Shown piece after piece: positions 54,715 through 63,819 of a stretch of DNA of 64,000 bases. The DNA is from Albimonas sp963816545 (GTDB lineage Bacteria; Pseudomonadota; Alphaproteobacteria; Rhodobacterales; Rhodobacteraceae), in the NCBI GenBank assembly GCA_963816545.1, contig CAWFLE010000007.1, forward strand, positions 124,001 through 188,000, written 5' to 3'. A program made the position numbers and the translations under genes. Under the pieces are notes generated by a model, which worked only from the letters and a program-made list of their open reading frames with translations, had not been told where the DNA came from and did no database searches. How positions within the stretch are numbered: position 1 is the stretch's first letter; each line of letters opens with the position of its first letter.

Positions 54715-55688
54715 GCGGCGGCCATGCGGGCGGCGAGGCGCAGGGCCTCCACCAGCGAGGTCGGGTCCGCGAGGCCCTTGCCCGCAATGTCATACGCGGT
54801 GCCGTGGTCGGGCGAGGTGCGGATGAAGGGCAGGCCCGAGCGTCACGTTCACGCCCCGATCGAAGTCCAGCGCCTTGATCGGGATCAGCGCCTGGTCGTG
54901 ATACATGCAGAGCGCGACGTCGTAGCGGGCGCGGGCGTGCGCGTGGAACATCGTGTCGGCGGGGAGGGGGCCGCTATGTCGGCGCCCTCGGCGCGCAGGA
55001 TCTCCAGCGCGGGGGCGATGATCTCGATCTCCTCGCGGCCCATGGCGCCGCCCTCGCCCGCGTGGGGGTTGAGGCCGGTCACGGCGATCCGGGGCTCGGG
55101 CAGGGCGAACCAGCGCCTGAGATCGGCGCGGGCGATGCGTGCGGTCTCCACGATCAGCTCGGCGGTCAGGGTCGAAGCCACGGTCGCGAGCGGCTGGTGG
55201 ATGGTCACCGGGATCACCCGCAGCGACGGGCCGGCGAGCATCATCACCGGGCGGGGCGCGCCGCCGAGATGGGCGAGGAACTCGGTATGGCCGGGGAAGG
55301 CGAAGCCTGCGCCGTCGTAGAGCGCCTTCTTGTTGATGGGGAGCGTGGTCAGGGCGCAGGCGCGGCCGGCGCGGGTCAGGGAGACGGCCTCCTCGATCGA
55401 GGCGATGACGGAGGCCGCGTTATCCGGCGCAGGGGCTCCGGGGGAGGGCGGGACCGGGAGGGGGCGGTGCAGGACAGGGAGGCCGGCGGGGAAGGCGGCG
55501 GCGGCCTCCTCGGGCGCCTCGATGCGGGTCACGGGGGCGCCGGCGGAGGCCGCCCAGTCGGCGTCCCCGATCAGGAAGAACGCGCGGTCGCCCTGCAGGT
55601 GGGACCAGGCGCCGGCGGCGATCTCGGCGCCGATGCCGGCCGGGTCGCCGCAGGTCAGGGCGAGGGGGAGATCAGCGCCGCTCGACAT
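54711..55688 (-). pseudogene. pdxA: 4-hydroxythreonine-4-phosphate dehydrogenase, two frameshifts
   Basis: PdxA of about 325 residues, third step of DXP-dependent pyridoxal-phosphate synthesis. LALTCGDPAGIGAEIA, TLPINKKALYDGAGFAFPGH, VTIHQPLATVAS and VTGLNPHAGEGGAMGREE (metal His) are in one frame; it breaks near 54968 (one base lost) and near 54838 (extra G in LGLPF). Between and after, ALCMYHDQALIPIKALDF and TSPDHGTAYDIAGKG complete the enzyme. Overlaps surA by 17 bp. Confidence 0.92.
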
Positions 55689-56615
55689 AGGCCCGCGCGC
55701 GAAGCTCCTGGAGGCGGCCCTCGGCGAGGCGCGCGAGGCGGCTTTCGAGGAGCTGGGCGCGCAGGCGCTCGCGGTCCTCGGCGGTGATCTCGCGCGGCTC
55801 GGAGCGGGTGTCGATCAGCTTGAGGATCACCACGCCCTGCGGGACGGGGAGCGGGTCCGTCACGTCGCCGGGCTGCATGTTCGAGAGCAGCCCCTGGAGG
55901 GCGGGGGGAAGCTCGGTCCGCGGGGCCCAGCCGACCCGGCCGCCGCGCCGGGCGCTGGGGCTCTGGCTTTCGCTTCGGGCGGTGGATTTGAAGTCGGCGC
56001 CGTTGCGGAGGCGGCTCACGATCTCCTGCGCGCGGGCCATGGTCGCGTCGGGGTTGCCGCGGGCGGCGAGGGCGATCTCGCCGAGGTCGTAGCTGACGGA
56101 GCGGTCGAGGCCGGCGGCGGCGATCTCGTCGTTCAGCTCCTGCTCGCTCACCTCCACGCGGGTCATGTAGCGGTTGCGGATCAGCGAGGTCCACAAGATC
56201 TCGGTCTCCACGAACTCCCGCGCCACGGCGAGCGAGATGCCGGCGGCGCGGAGGCGGGATTCGAGGGCCTGGGCGACTTCGCGCCCTGGGCGGCGGCGAA
56301 GCGGCCGAGGCCGGCATCCACGTCCGCGGGCTGGACCTCGATGCCGGCGGCCTTGGCGGCGCCGCGTTTGAGGCGGTCGTCGATCATGGACTGGAGGCCC
56401 TCGGCCGGGCCGGCGTCGGGGGCGACGCCCACGAAGCGCAGGAGACGCGCGCGCTGGTCCACGTCGAAATTGGTGACGGCCTGGCCGTCCACGAAGGCGG
56501 CGGGCGCGAAGGCGTCGGGCGCGCCCTGGGCCGGGGCCGGCGCGGGCGCGAGGATGACCGGGAGCGCGGGCAGGGCGAGCGCCAGCGCGGCCGCGAGCAG
56601 GGTCCTGGACGTCAT
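55672..56615 (-). pseudogene. surA: SurA-type periplasmic chaperone/peptidyl-prolyl isomerase, one frameshift
   Basis: About 313 residues. Signal peptide MTSRTLLAAALALALPALPV; SurA N-terminal domain AFVDGQAVTNFDVDQRARLL, then one base lost near 56283 and continuation REVAQALESRLRAAGISLAV to AREFVETEILWTSLIRNR. A parvulin domain follows (VSYDLGEIALAARGNPDATM, GRVGWAPRTELPPALQGLL, GVVILKLIDTR). SurA chaperones outer-membrane proteins including LptD, whose gene is directly upstream; the cluster order lptF-lptG-lptD-surA-pdxA-ksgA is conserved in alphaproteobacteria. Confidence 0.9.
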
Positions 56616-56652
56616 GCGGGCTCCTTCTTCGTTCGTCGTTGCGGGGGCCGGT

Positions 56653-58848
56653 TCATTCCAGCCGCACCGCGCATTCGCCGGCGGGCGCGGCCGGGCCGGG
56701 CGCGCCGCCGAGGCCCCAGAGGTTCACGCGGATGCCGAAATAGGTCGAGGCCGGCACGTCGTCGGTTTCGGTATAGCGCCGGCCGACATAGGCCGCGAGG
56801 TCCACGCATTCGTTGGCGAAGCCCACCAGCCCCTCGGTGCGGATCCACGAATCCGCTTCGAGATCGCGGCGCGCCTCGGCGCCCACGTACCAGTTGCGGG
56901 TCAGGGCGTAGCGGGATTCCACGTTCACCTCGTGCCGGTCGTCGGGCGTGACGGCGTCCTGCGCGAGGTAGACGTAGGAGCCGGCCACGTCCAACCCGCG
57001 GATGGAGGCCGTCGCGTAGACCTCGTTGCGGTTGATGTCGAGGTCGTCGTCCACCCGCAGGCGGTTGGAGAACTCGATGATGCCGGGGATGTCCACGGTC
57101 CAGGCGGCGACGTAGTCCGATTGCGCGTCGTTGAGGCCGACGCCGGTGGGGAAGCTGCCGATGTCCTTGGGGCGGAACACGCGGCCCGCGGCGACCGAGA
57201 GCTGGGCGCCGCCTTCGGCGATGCGGGCGTAGCGCAGGCCGAGGTTCAGGCGGGGGCCTTCCTCGAACCCGTCGAAGCCGGAATGGCGGCGGTAGTCGAA
57301 GAGGGAGGTCTCGTCGAACTCGACGATGCGGCTGTCCTCGTTGGGGAAATCGGGGTCGTCGTCGAGATAGGGGGCGATCACGGCCTGGGCGATGGGCTCC
57401 AGCACGTGGGTGACCGCGCCGCCGCCGAGCAGGGGGGTGAGGGCGTCGCCGGCCTCGTCGAGGCGCAGGAGCGGGTAGCGCGCCTCCAGCGCCGCGAGGG
57501 GGGCGAGGCGGGTGCGGTTGTCGTCTCCGGGCGCATCCTGCACCCGCCAGGCGTCGCCCTGCACCGCGCCGTAGGCGGCGAAGCGCAGGCCGGAGGCGGC
57601 GATCCAGGACTTCTCCCAGTCGAGCGCGAGGGCGCCGTGGGCGGTGTCCTGCCCGCCGGTGCGCTTTATGGCGTAGCCGGCGAGGTCGAGGCCGAATTCG
57701 CCGCCCAACGGGCCCGCCCATTCGCGGCGGCCCTCGAAGGCGGGGGCGGCGAAGGGGATCTGGCCCACGGGTTCGTCGTCGCGCAGGGACTGGAAGCGGA
57801 CGATGGAGACCTCGCCCCAGCCCTGCGTGTCGGAGTGGCGCAGGAACAGCTCGGATTCGAGGCGGTCGATCTCGGTGAAGTCGTAGCGGCGCAGGTAGGC
57901 GTCGTCGCTGGCCTGTTCGAGGGAGAAGCCGGTCTCGAACCCGTCGCCCAGCAGGTAGAGGCCCTGGCCGAAGATGTGGCCGCGCAGCTTCTCCTCGCCG
58001 TCGTAGTCCTGCACGGTGGCGGAGCCCTGGAGGGCGATGGAGCCGCGGGTGAAGGCGCGGCGGAACTCTCCATCCAGAATCAGGCCGTCCCTGGTGGTGA
58101 CGATGGGGGCGAGGGTGGCGTCGGTCTGGTCGTCGATCACCCAGTAGTAGGGCTGGCGCAGCGCGTTCCCGTAGAGGGTGGAGCGGCGGTATTCGGGGGG
58201 CAGGAAGCCCGAGGCGCGCCGCAGGGTCGGGTCCGGGTGGCGGAAGTAGGGGGTCCAGAACACGGGCTGGCCGAAGATGTCGAAGGTCGCGTTCTCGTAG
58301 AACACGGTCCTGGATTGTTCGTCATGCACGATCCGGTCGGCGCGGATGCGCCAGAGGGGGGTGGGGCTTTCCGGGCAGACGCGGCAGGGGGAGAACACGG
58401 CGCGGGAGAGGACGTTGTAGCGCCCGTCGATCCGGCGGCCTTCGGCTGCGGCGAACTTCACGTCGTCCTGCATCACCGCCTGGGCGCCCTGGATGATGCC
58501 GTCGCGAAGCCGCGCGTCGAGCTCGGCGGAGGAGGCGAGGAGGGTGACCGCCTCAGGGCCGCGGAGGGTGAGGGGGCCGGTCGCCTCCAGCCGGTCGGCG
58601 GGGCGGTCGTAGACGATGCGGGAGGCGGTGAGGGTGCGGTCGCCGTAATAGACCTCCACATTGCCTTCGGCGACGAGGCGGCCGGTGTCGGTGTCGTAGC
58701 GCACGCTGTCGGCGACGAGGCTGACGGGGCCCTCCTGCTCCGGCGCGCCGGCGGGCTGGGCCGAGGCGGGGGGGGCGAGGGCCATCCAGGCGCCGAGAAG
58801 GGCGAGGGCGGCGGCCGGCAGGCGGCGGAGGCGTCGGACGCAGGACAC
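56653..58848 (-). CDS. lptD: LPS-assembly protein LptD
   Basis: 731-residue outer-membrane protein inserting LPS in the outer leaflet. Signal peptide to about residue 30 (ALAPPASAQ), an OstA/LptA-like beta-jellyroll (VSLVADSVRYDTDTGRLVAE, VEVYYGDRTLTASRIVYD), then the large C-terminal beta barrel with CRVCPESPTPLWRIRADRIV carrying the conserved cysteines and TPYFRHPDPTLRRASGFLPP. Ends with the barrel (YTETDDVPASTYFGIRVNLW). Intact, 38 bp before surA. Confidence 0.96.
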   Translation of the reverse strand: MSCVRRLRRLPAAALALLGAWMALAPPASAQPAGAPEQEGPVSLVADSVRYDTDTGRLVAEGNVEVYYGDRTLTASRIVYDRPADRLEATGPLTLRGPEAVTLLASSAELDARLRDGIIQGAQAVMQDDVKFAAAEGRRIDGRYNVLSRAVFSPCRVCPESPTPLWRIRADRIVHDEQSRTVFYENATFDIFGQPVFWTPYFRHPDPTLRRASGFLPPEYRRSTLYGNALRQPYYWVIDDQTDATLAPIVTTRDGLILDGEFRRAFTRGSIALQGSATVQDYDGEEKLRGHIFGQGLYLLGDGFETGFSLEQASDDAYLRRYDFTEIDRLESELFLRHSDTQGWGEVSIVRFQSLRDDEPVGQIPFAAPAFEGRREWAGPLGGEFGLDLAGYAIKRTGGQDTAHGALALDWEKSWIAASGLRFAAYGAVQGDAWRVQDAPGDDNRTRLAPLAALEARYPLLRLDEAGDALTPLLGGGAVTHVLEPIAQAVIAPYLDDDPDFPNEDSRIVEFDETSLFDYRRHSGFDGFEEGPRLNLGLRYARIAEGGAQLSVAAGRVFRPKDIGSFPTGVGLNDAQSDYVAAWTVDIPGIIEFSNRLRVDDDLDINRNEVYATASIRGLDVAGSYVYLAQDAVTPDDRHEVNVESRYALTRNWYVGAEARRDLEADSWIRTEGLVGFANECVDLAAYVGRRYTETDDVPASTYFGIRVNLWGLGGAPGPAAPAGECAVRLE

Positions 58849-58902
58849 GTGTCGGCTGGGCTCCCCTTCGGCGGCCGGGCGTGCGCCGGCCGCCCCCTCT
58901 TT

Positions 58903-59162
58903 AGCCGTCCTCCAGATGCAGCGGCAAGCCGAGCGCGAGCGGCTTCCTGGCGACGGGCGGAATCCGGGCCGGGAGCGGCGGCGGATCTCCGGAAGGGCGG
59001 GGAGGTATTCAGCCGTCCTCCAGATGCAGCGACAGGCCGGGCGCGAGCGGCGTCATGGCGACGGGCCGGGCGCGGCGGCGGATCTCCGGATGGGCGGTGA
59101 GGTTTTCAGCCGTCCTCGAGATGCAGCAGCAGGCCGAGCGCGAGCAGCGTCATCGCCACGGG
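58903..59162. repeat. tandem repeats of the lptG 3' end in the lptG/lptD spacer
   Basis: The lptG end (minus strand, ...LHLEDG stop; AGCCGTCCTCGAGATGCAGC from 59108 on the plus strand) recurs as AGCCGTCCTCCAGATGCAGC at 59011 and 58903, spacing 97 and 108 bp. Each copy still encodes LHLEDG and a stop on the minus strand, after diverged but alignable sequence (VAMTPLAPGLSLHLEDG). Confidence 0.75.
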
Positions 59163-60224
59163 CGGGATCCACGCCGCGAGCGGCGGCGGGATCGCGCCAG
59201 AGGAGCCGAACGCCTGGGTGACGTTGGCGAGGAAGAAATAGCCGATCCCGGTGCAGATCGCGCCCAGCGCCATGATCCCGAGCCCGCCGAATCGCGCGTG
59301 GCGCATGGAGAAGGCGGCCCCGATCAGCACCATCGCAGGCAGCAGCAGCGGGAGCGCGAGCTGCGCCTGAAAGTGCATCCGGTGGCGGGTGGCGGAGACG
59401 CCGGCCGCCTCCAGCCCGTCGATGAAGGCGGGCAGGCTCCAGAACGGGATGGTGGCGGGGCTCGCGAAGCTTTCGAGGATCTGGGCGCGGGTGAGGTCGG
59501 TGGGGATGGAGAGCTGTTCGAGGTCGGTCCACTCCAGCCCCTCGGCGGGCCCGTCGCGGCCGAGGCCTTCGGCGAAGCGCCATTCGCGCACATCGTGCAG
59601 GAGCCATTCGCCGGGTTCCAGAACGGCGCGCGCGGCCTCGATCCGGCCGCGGAGGGTGTCGGTTTCGTCGAAGCGGAAGAAGGTGGCGGCCCAGAGCTGG
59701 GTGCCGTCGTTGTTGGAGCGTTGCGCGTGGACCACGGTCTGGCCGCCGTCGCTCGCCTGGCGCAGCCAGAGGCCGTTGCCGGAGACCGACAGGAGCGAGG
59801 TGCGGTCCTTGATCCAGCGCGCCTCCAGCCGTTCGAACCGCTGCAGGAAGCCGGAGGAGAGCGGGTTGAAGACCGAGAAGGAGGCGACGCCCAGCAGCGA
59901 GGCCGCGAGGATCGCCGGCGCCAGCAGCCGCCAGACCGAGACGCCGGCGGCGCGGGTCACCACCAGCTCCGACGAGCGGGCGAGGCGGGAGAAGCAGGCG
60001 ATGGCGGCGATCAGCGCGAGGAAGGGCAGGATCTCCATCATCAGGGAGGGGGCGTGGAGGACGGCGAGCTCCAGCACCTGCTCGAAGGCGATGTCGGCGT
60101 CGGAGCTGCGTCGGAGCTGCTCCACCAGGTCGATCACCAGGATCAGCGACAGGACCGCGAGCAGGGCGCCGAAGAAGGCCCCGAGGAAGCGGCGCATGAC
60201 GTAGAGGGAGAGGGTGCCCATCAT
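59106..60224 (-). CDS. lptG: LPS export ABC transporter permease LptG
   Basis: 372-residue inner-membrane permease of LptB2FG. Six membrane helices with a periplasmic jellyroll between TM3 and TM4; MMGTLSLYVMRRFLGAFFGA and ARSSELVVTRAAGVSVWRLL (the coupling-helix region seen in all YjgP/Q proteins) are diagnostic. Start at 60224 overlaps the lptF stop (ATGA). Its last codons are copied twice downstream. Confidence 0.95.
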   Translation of the reverse strand: MMGTLSLYVMRRFLGAFFGALLAVLSLILVIDLVEQLRRSSDADIAFEQVLELAVLHAPSLMMEILPFLALIAAIACFSRLARSSELVVTRAAGVSVWRLLAPAILAASLLGVASFSVFNPLSSGFLQRFERLEARWIKDRTSLLSVSGNGLWLRQASDGGQTVVHAQRSNNDGTQLWAATFFRFDETDTLRGRIEAARAVLEPGEWLLHDVREWRFAEGLGRDGPAEGLEWTDLEQLSIPTDLTRAQILESFASPATIPFWSLPAFIDGLEAAGVSATRHRMHFQAQLALPLLLPAMVLIGAAFSMRHARFGGLGIMALGAICTGIGYFFLANVTQAFGSSGAIPPPLAAWIPPVAMTLLALGLLLHLEDG

Positions 60225-61339
60225 GCCGCGGCCCCCGGCGCCGGGCGGGAGAGGCGCGGCAGGCCCTTCCAGAGCACCAGCAGCGACAGCGCGACGCCCA
60301 GCAGCGGGGGGACGTACATCAGCGGCCAGAGGAGCCCGAGGCCGGAGGCGGCGGATTTGGCGGCGATGCCCAGCACCCGGCACAGGACCGCGAGCGCCAC
60401 GGCGGCGGCGAGCCGCTTGCCGTAGCCGCGGCGCCGGAAGCCGGGGCCGAGCAGGGAGGCGAGCGCGATCAGCGGCAGCGCGAGGGAATAGAGGGGGGAG
60501 GAGATCTGCTCGTGCCCCTCGGCGAGCCAGGCGCCGGGGGGGCGGCCGCGGAGCATCTCCTCGGACGGGGCGATCAGGTCCCAGACGTAGTATTCGGAGG
60601 GCTTCAGGCTGCGGTCCCCGGAGGGCGCCATGAGGGTGGAGAGGTCGTAGACCAGACGGTCGAAGCGGAGGACGGAGAGGGTCCCGTCCTCGGCTTGGAG
60701 GCGCTGGGCGGCGCCCTCGAACATCACGAGGCGGGGGCCGTCGTCGGTGCGCACGAGGGCCGCGCGCTCGGCGGTGTAGGTGACGCGGGCGGCCCCGTCG
60801 CGGTCGTCCTGCACGAAGAGCCCGGCCATCTGGCCGTCGCGGGCGGTGCGGCGGACGTAGACGGTGACGCCGGAGGCGGGGTTGAGGAACTCGCCCTCGC
60901 GCAGGAGGGCGCCGGCGACGTCGGCCCCGAGCTCGGCGGTGCGGGTCTTCAGCTCCCGGCTCGCGGTGGGCATCAGGTAGAGGGTGACGACCAACATCGC
61001 GGCCATCACGCCGGCGCCGAAGGCGAGGACGGGGCGGGCGAGGCGAAGGCGGCTCATGCCTGCGGACATGAGCACCACCACCTCCGAGTCCATGAACATG
61101 CGGTTGAGCGCGTAGAGGGTGGCGGCGAAGGCGGCCACGGGCAGGATGATGGACATCACCACCGGCAGGAGCAGCGCCACGAACTGCAGGAACACGGTGG
61201 CGGACTGGCCGGAGGCGACCACGGTCTCGATCACCCGGAGCGACTGGGTGAGCCAGACGAGCCCCAGCAGCACGAGGGAGAACAGCCCGAAGGGGCCGAG
61301 GATCTGTCCGATCACGTATCTGGAGGCGATGCCGCGCAT
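60221..61339 (-). CDS. lptF: LPS export ABC transporter permease LptF
   Basis: 372-residue partner permease of LptG. IASRYVIGQILGPFGLFSLV, then YALNRMFMDSEVVVLMSAG and MSRLRLARPVLAFG (coupling helix), a periplasmic jellyroll and three more helices (YSLALPLIALASLLGPGFRR). I prefer ATG 61339 (MRGIASRY) since it starts the first amphipathic segment; ATG at 61351 adds four residues and is also possible. The frame further upstream runs into repeat element D and is not coding. Confidence 0.93.
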   Translation of the reverse strand: MRGIASRYVIGQILGPFGLFSLVLLGLVWLTQSLRVIETVVASGQSATVFLQFVALLLPVVMSIILPVAAFAATLYALNRMFMDSEVVVLMSAGMSRLRLARPVLAFGAGVMAAMLVVTLYLMPTASRELKTRTAELGADVAGALLREGEFLNPASGVTVYVRRTARDGQMAGLFVQDDRDGAARVTYTAERAALVRTDDGPRLVMFEGAAQRLQAEDGTLSVLRFDRLVYDLSTLMAPSGDRSLKPSEYYVWDLIAPSEEMLRGRPPGAWLAEGHEQISSPLYSLALPLIALASLLGPGFRRRGYGKRLAAAVALAVLCRVLGIAAKSAASGLGLLWPLMYVPPLLGVALSLLVLWKGLPRLSRPAPGAAA

Positions 61340-61417
61340 GGCGCGGACCATGCTGCGGGGGCGCGCGGGAGGCAAGCGGCCTCGCGCAGGGGTGTGCGGG
61401 GGCGAGGGGATCTTCCG

Positions 61418-61577
61418 GCGGAGGCGCCGCGCGGAGGTCGCGGCGGCTGGACCGGCGTGCCCGCGGCGCGTGGCGGATGGGGTCGCCGCCGGCGGCCGTC
61501 TCCAGAGGCGGCCGGCCTGCAACGCGCCGCGGGCGGGACTTCCGCCAGAGGCGGGCGGGTCGGCGCGGCGCCTGCGC
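61418..61577. repeat. 160-bp palindromic interspersed element, copy D (inverted)
   Basis: Terminal repeats GCGGAGGCGCCGCGCG (61418-61433) and GGCGCGGCGCCTGCGC (61562-61577); inner palindrome 61459-61534. Opposite orientation to copies A and B. Located in the lptF/pepA divergent spacer, outside both genes. Confidence 0.8.
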
Positions 61578-61776
61578 GGGGAGCCGCGGAGGGCGGCGGG
61601 GAGCGGCGAGAGCGCCGGCGGGGGGCGGGTGCGCGGAGGCGGCTTCGGCCATTGGGTGAGACCCGAGGGCGCGGGGCGGCGTGGCGCCGCGTCGCTGGCG
61701 CCGGGCTTCGGGGCGGGCTAGGTCTGGCAAGGTGCCGTGACAGGCGCCGTCCGCTCGCAGCCCTGGGGAGAACCGC

Positions 61777-63261
61777 ATGACCGCGCCGATCGACATCAGC
61801 TTCGTGGCCGCCGAGGAAGGGACGCTCGCCGCCGCTTCCGGGACCGTGGTGGCGCTGGCCCGCGGGCCCGAGGGGCTGCTGCCCGGCGCGCAGGCCGCCG
61901 ACGCCGCCATGGGGGGCGCGCTGACCCGCGCCGTCGCGGCGGCGGAGTGGAAGGGCAAGGCCGGGGACACGCTGCGGGTGGCGGCGCCCGCCGGGCTTCA
62001 GGCCGACGCGCTGCTGCTGGTCGGCGTGGGCGAGGGCGCGGAGGACGCGCGCAAGGCCGGGGCCGCGGTCGCCGCGGCGCTTGCAGGCAAGGCGGGGAAG
62101 CGCGGGGCGACGGTGCTGGCCTCGGGCCTCGGGGAGCCGGCGCTGGCGGCCGAGATCGCGTTCGGGCTGGCGCTGAGGTCCTACCGCTTCGACGTCTACA
62201 AGACCGGCGAGGACGAGCGGACGCCGATGGGCAAGGTCTCCATCGCGGTGGAGGCGCCTTCGAGGGTCTCCGCCGCCTCGCGCGATGCGATGGCGGTGGT
62301 GGAGGGCGTGTTCTTCACCCGCGACCTGGTGAACGAGCCGGCCAACGTGCTCGGGACCGAGGAATTCGCGGCCCGGCTGGCGGCGATGCAGGAGCTGGGC
62401 CTCGAGGTCGAGATCCTGGAGGAGGACGAGCTGGAGCGGCTGGGCATGCGCCTGCTGCTCGCCGTCGGACGGGGCTCGGAGACGCCGACCAAGGTCGTGG
62501 TCATGCGCTGGAACGGGGGGGGCGACGAGGCGCCGCTGGCGCTGGTGGGCAAGGGCGTGGTGTTCGACACGGGCGGCATCTCCATCAAGCCGGCGGGCGG
62601 CATGGAGGAGATGACCATGGACATGGGGGGCGCGGGCCTCGTCTCCGGGGTCATGCGCGCGCTGGCGCTGCGGGGCGCGAAGGCCAACGTGGTGGGGCTG
62701 GTCGGGCTGGTGGAGAACATGCCCGACGGGCGCGCCTACCGGCCCGGCGACATCGTGAAGTCCATGAAGGGCGACACGGTGGAGATCATCAACACCGACG
62801 CCGAGGGGCGGCTGCTGCTCGCGGACGTGCTGTGGTACGCGCAGGAGCGGTTCAAGCCCGCGGCGATGGTGAATTTCGCGACGCTGACGGGCGCGATGAT
62901 CGTGGCGCTGGGGCATGAGAACGCCGGGTTCTTCTCCAACGATGACGAGTTCGCGGGGGAGTTCGCCATCGCGGCCAAAGCGGCGGGCGAGGGCGCGTGG
63001 CGGCTGCCGATGGGGCCGGCCTATGACAAGCTTCTGAAGTCGCGGCTCGCTGACATGAAGAACACCGGCGGTCGGTCGGCGGGGTCGATCACCGCGGCGC
63101 AGTTCCTCAAGCGGTTCGTGAAGGACGAGACGCCGTGGATCCATGTGGACATCGCGGGCGTGGCGCTGAGTTCGGACGCGCAGGATCTGTGTCCGCGCGG
63201 GGCCACGGGCTGGGGCGTGCGGACGATCGACGCGCTTGTGCGCGGGCGCGAGGGCAAGTGA
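61777..63261 (+). CDS. pepA: leucyl aminopeptidase (M17)
   Basis: 494-residue M17 aminopeptidase, hexameric two-metal enzyme. Catalytic core: GKGVVFDTGGISIKPAGGME (metal Lys and Asp), DMGGAGLVSG, NMPDGRAYRPGDIV and NTDAEGRLLLAD (the NTDAEGRL signature). N-terminal domain (about 1-170) is divergent as usual. ATG has GGGGAG at 9 bp. Divergent from the lpt operon and followed by holC, a common alphaproteobacterial order. Confidence 0.96.
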   Translation: MTAPIDISFVAAEEGTLAAASGTVVALARGPEGLLPGAQAADAAMGGALTRAVAAAEWKGKAGDTLRVAAPAGLQADALLLVGVGEGAEDARKAGAAVAAALAGKAGKRGATVLASGLGEPALAAEIAFGLALRSYRFDVYKTGEDERTPMGKVSIAVEAPSRVSAASRDAMAVVEGVFFTRDLVNEPANVLGTEEFAARLAAMQELGLEVEILEEDELERLGMRLLLAVGRGSETPTKVVVMRWNGGGDEAPLALVGKGVVFDTGGISIKPAGGMEEMTMDMGGAGLVSGVMRALALRGAKANVVGLVGLVENMPDGRAYRPGDIVKSMKGDTVEIINTDAEGRLLLADVLWYAQERFKPAAMVNFATLTGAMIVALGHENAGFFSNDDEFAGEFAIAAKAAGEGAWRLPMGPAYDKLLKSRLADMKNTGGRSAGSITAAQFLKRFVKDETPWIHVDIAGVALSSDAQDLCPRGATGWGVRTIDALVRGREGK

Positions 63262-63282
63262 CCCCGACGGGGAGACGGTCAC

Positions 63283-63301
63283 GGGGGGCGTCGAGCCCCC
63301 C
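63283..63301. terminator. hairpin between pepA and holC
   Basis: GGGGGGC (63283-63289) GTCGA GCCCCCC (63295-63301), nested in a longer imperfect dyad (GGGGAGACGG...CCGTCTCC). No T-run; may only attenuate. Confidence 0.35.
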
Positions 63302-63353
63302 GCGCCCGTCTCCGGGCCTCGGGGCCCGTCGGGCCCGCGGCTGAGGGCGCGCG

Positions 63354-63818
63354 ATGGCCGAGGCGTGGTTCTATCACCTGACCGAGTCCGCGCTGGAGGC
63401 GACGGCGCCGGACCTGCTTGAGCGGTGCCTCGGGCGCGGCTGGCGGGTGCTGGTGCGCGCGGGGACGCCGGCGCGGGTCTCGGCGCTGGATCATCTGCTG
63501 TGGACGTGGCGGGACGAGTCGTTCCTGCCGCATGGAACCTCGGCCGATCCGCGGCCGGAGCGGCAGCCGGTCTATCTGACCTCGGGGGCCGAGGCGCCCA
63601 ATGCGCCCCAGGCGCTGATGCTGGTGGACGGAGCGGAGGCCTCGCCCGACGAGATGGAGCGGTTCGAACGCTGCATGGTGGTGTTCGACGGGCATGACCC
63701 GCAGGCGCTCCAGCAGGCGCGGGGGGCGTGGAAAGCGGTGTCCGCGTCGGGGATGAAGGCGCTTTACTGGGCGCAGGAGGACGGGCGCTGGGTGAAGCGG
63801 GCCGAGAGCGGCGGCTAG
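63354..63818 (+). CDS. holC: DNA polymerase III subunit chi
   Basis: 154-residue HolC, which links the clamp loader to SSB. AEAWFYHLTESALEATAPDL then LERCLGRGWRVLVRAGT, LDHLLWTWRDESFLPHG and MKALYWAQEDGRWVKRA are the conserved blocks. ATG directly after a short spacer from pepA. Normal length. Confidence 0.93.
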   Translation: MAEAWFYHLTESALEATAPDLLERCLGRGWRVLVRAGTPARVSALDHLLWTWRDESFLPHGTSADPRPERQPVYLTSGAEAPNAPQALMLVDGAEASPDEMERFERCMVVFDGHDPQALQQARGAWKAVSASGMKALYWAQEDGRWVKRAESGG

Positions 63819-63819
63819 G

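Noticed and set aside
55330..59100. 1256-codon plus-strand frame opposite pdxA, surA and lptD
   Set aside because: Pure antisense of lptD and neighbours, Gly/Val/Ala/Glu-rich without any domain.
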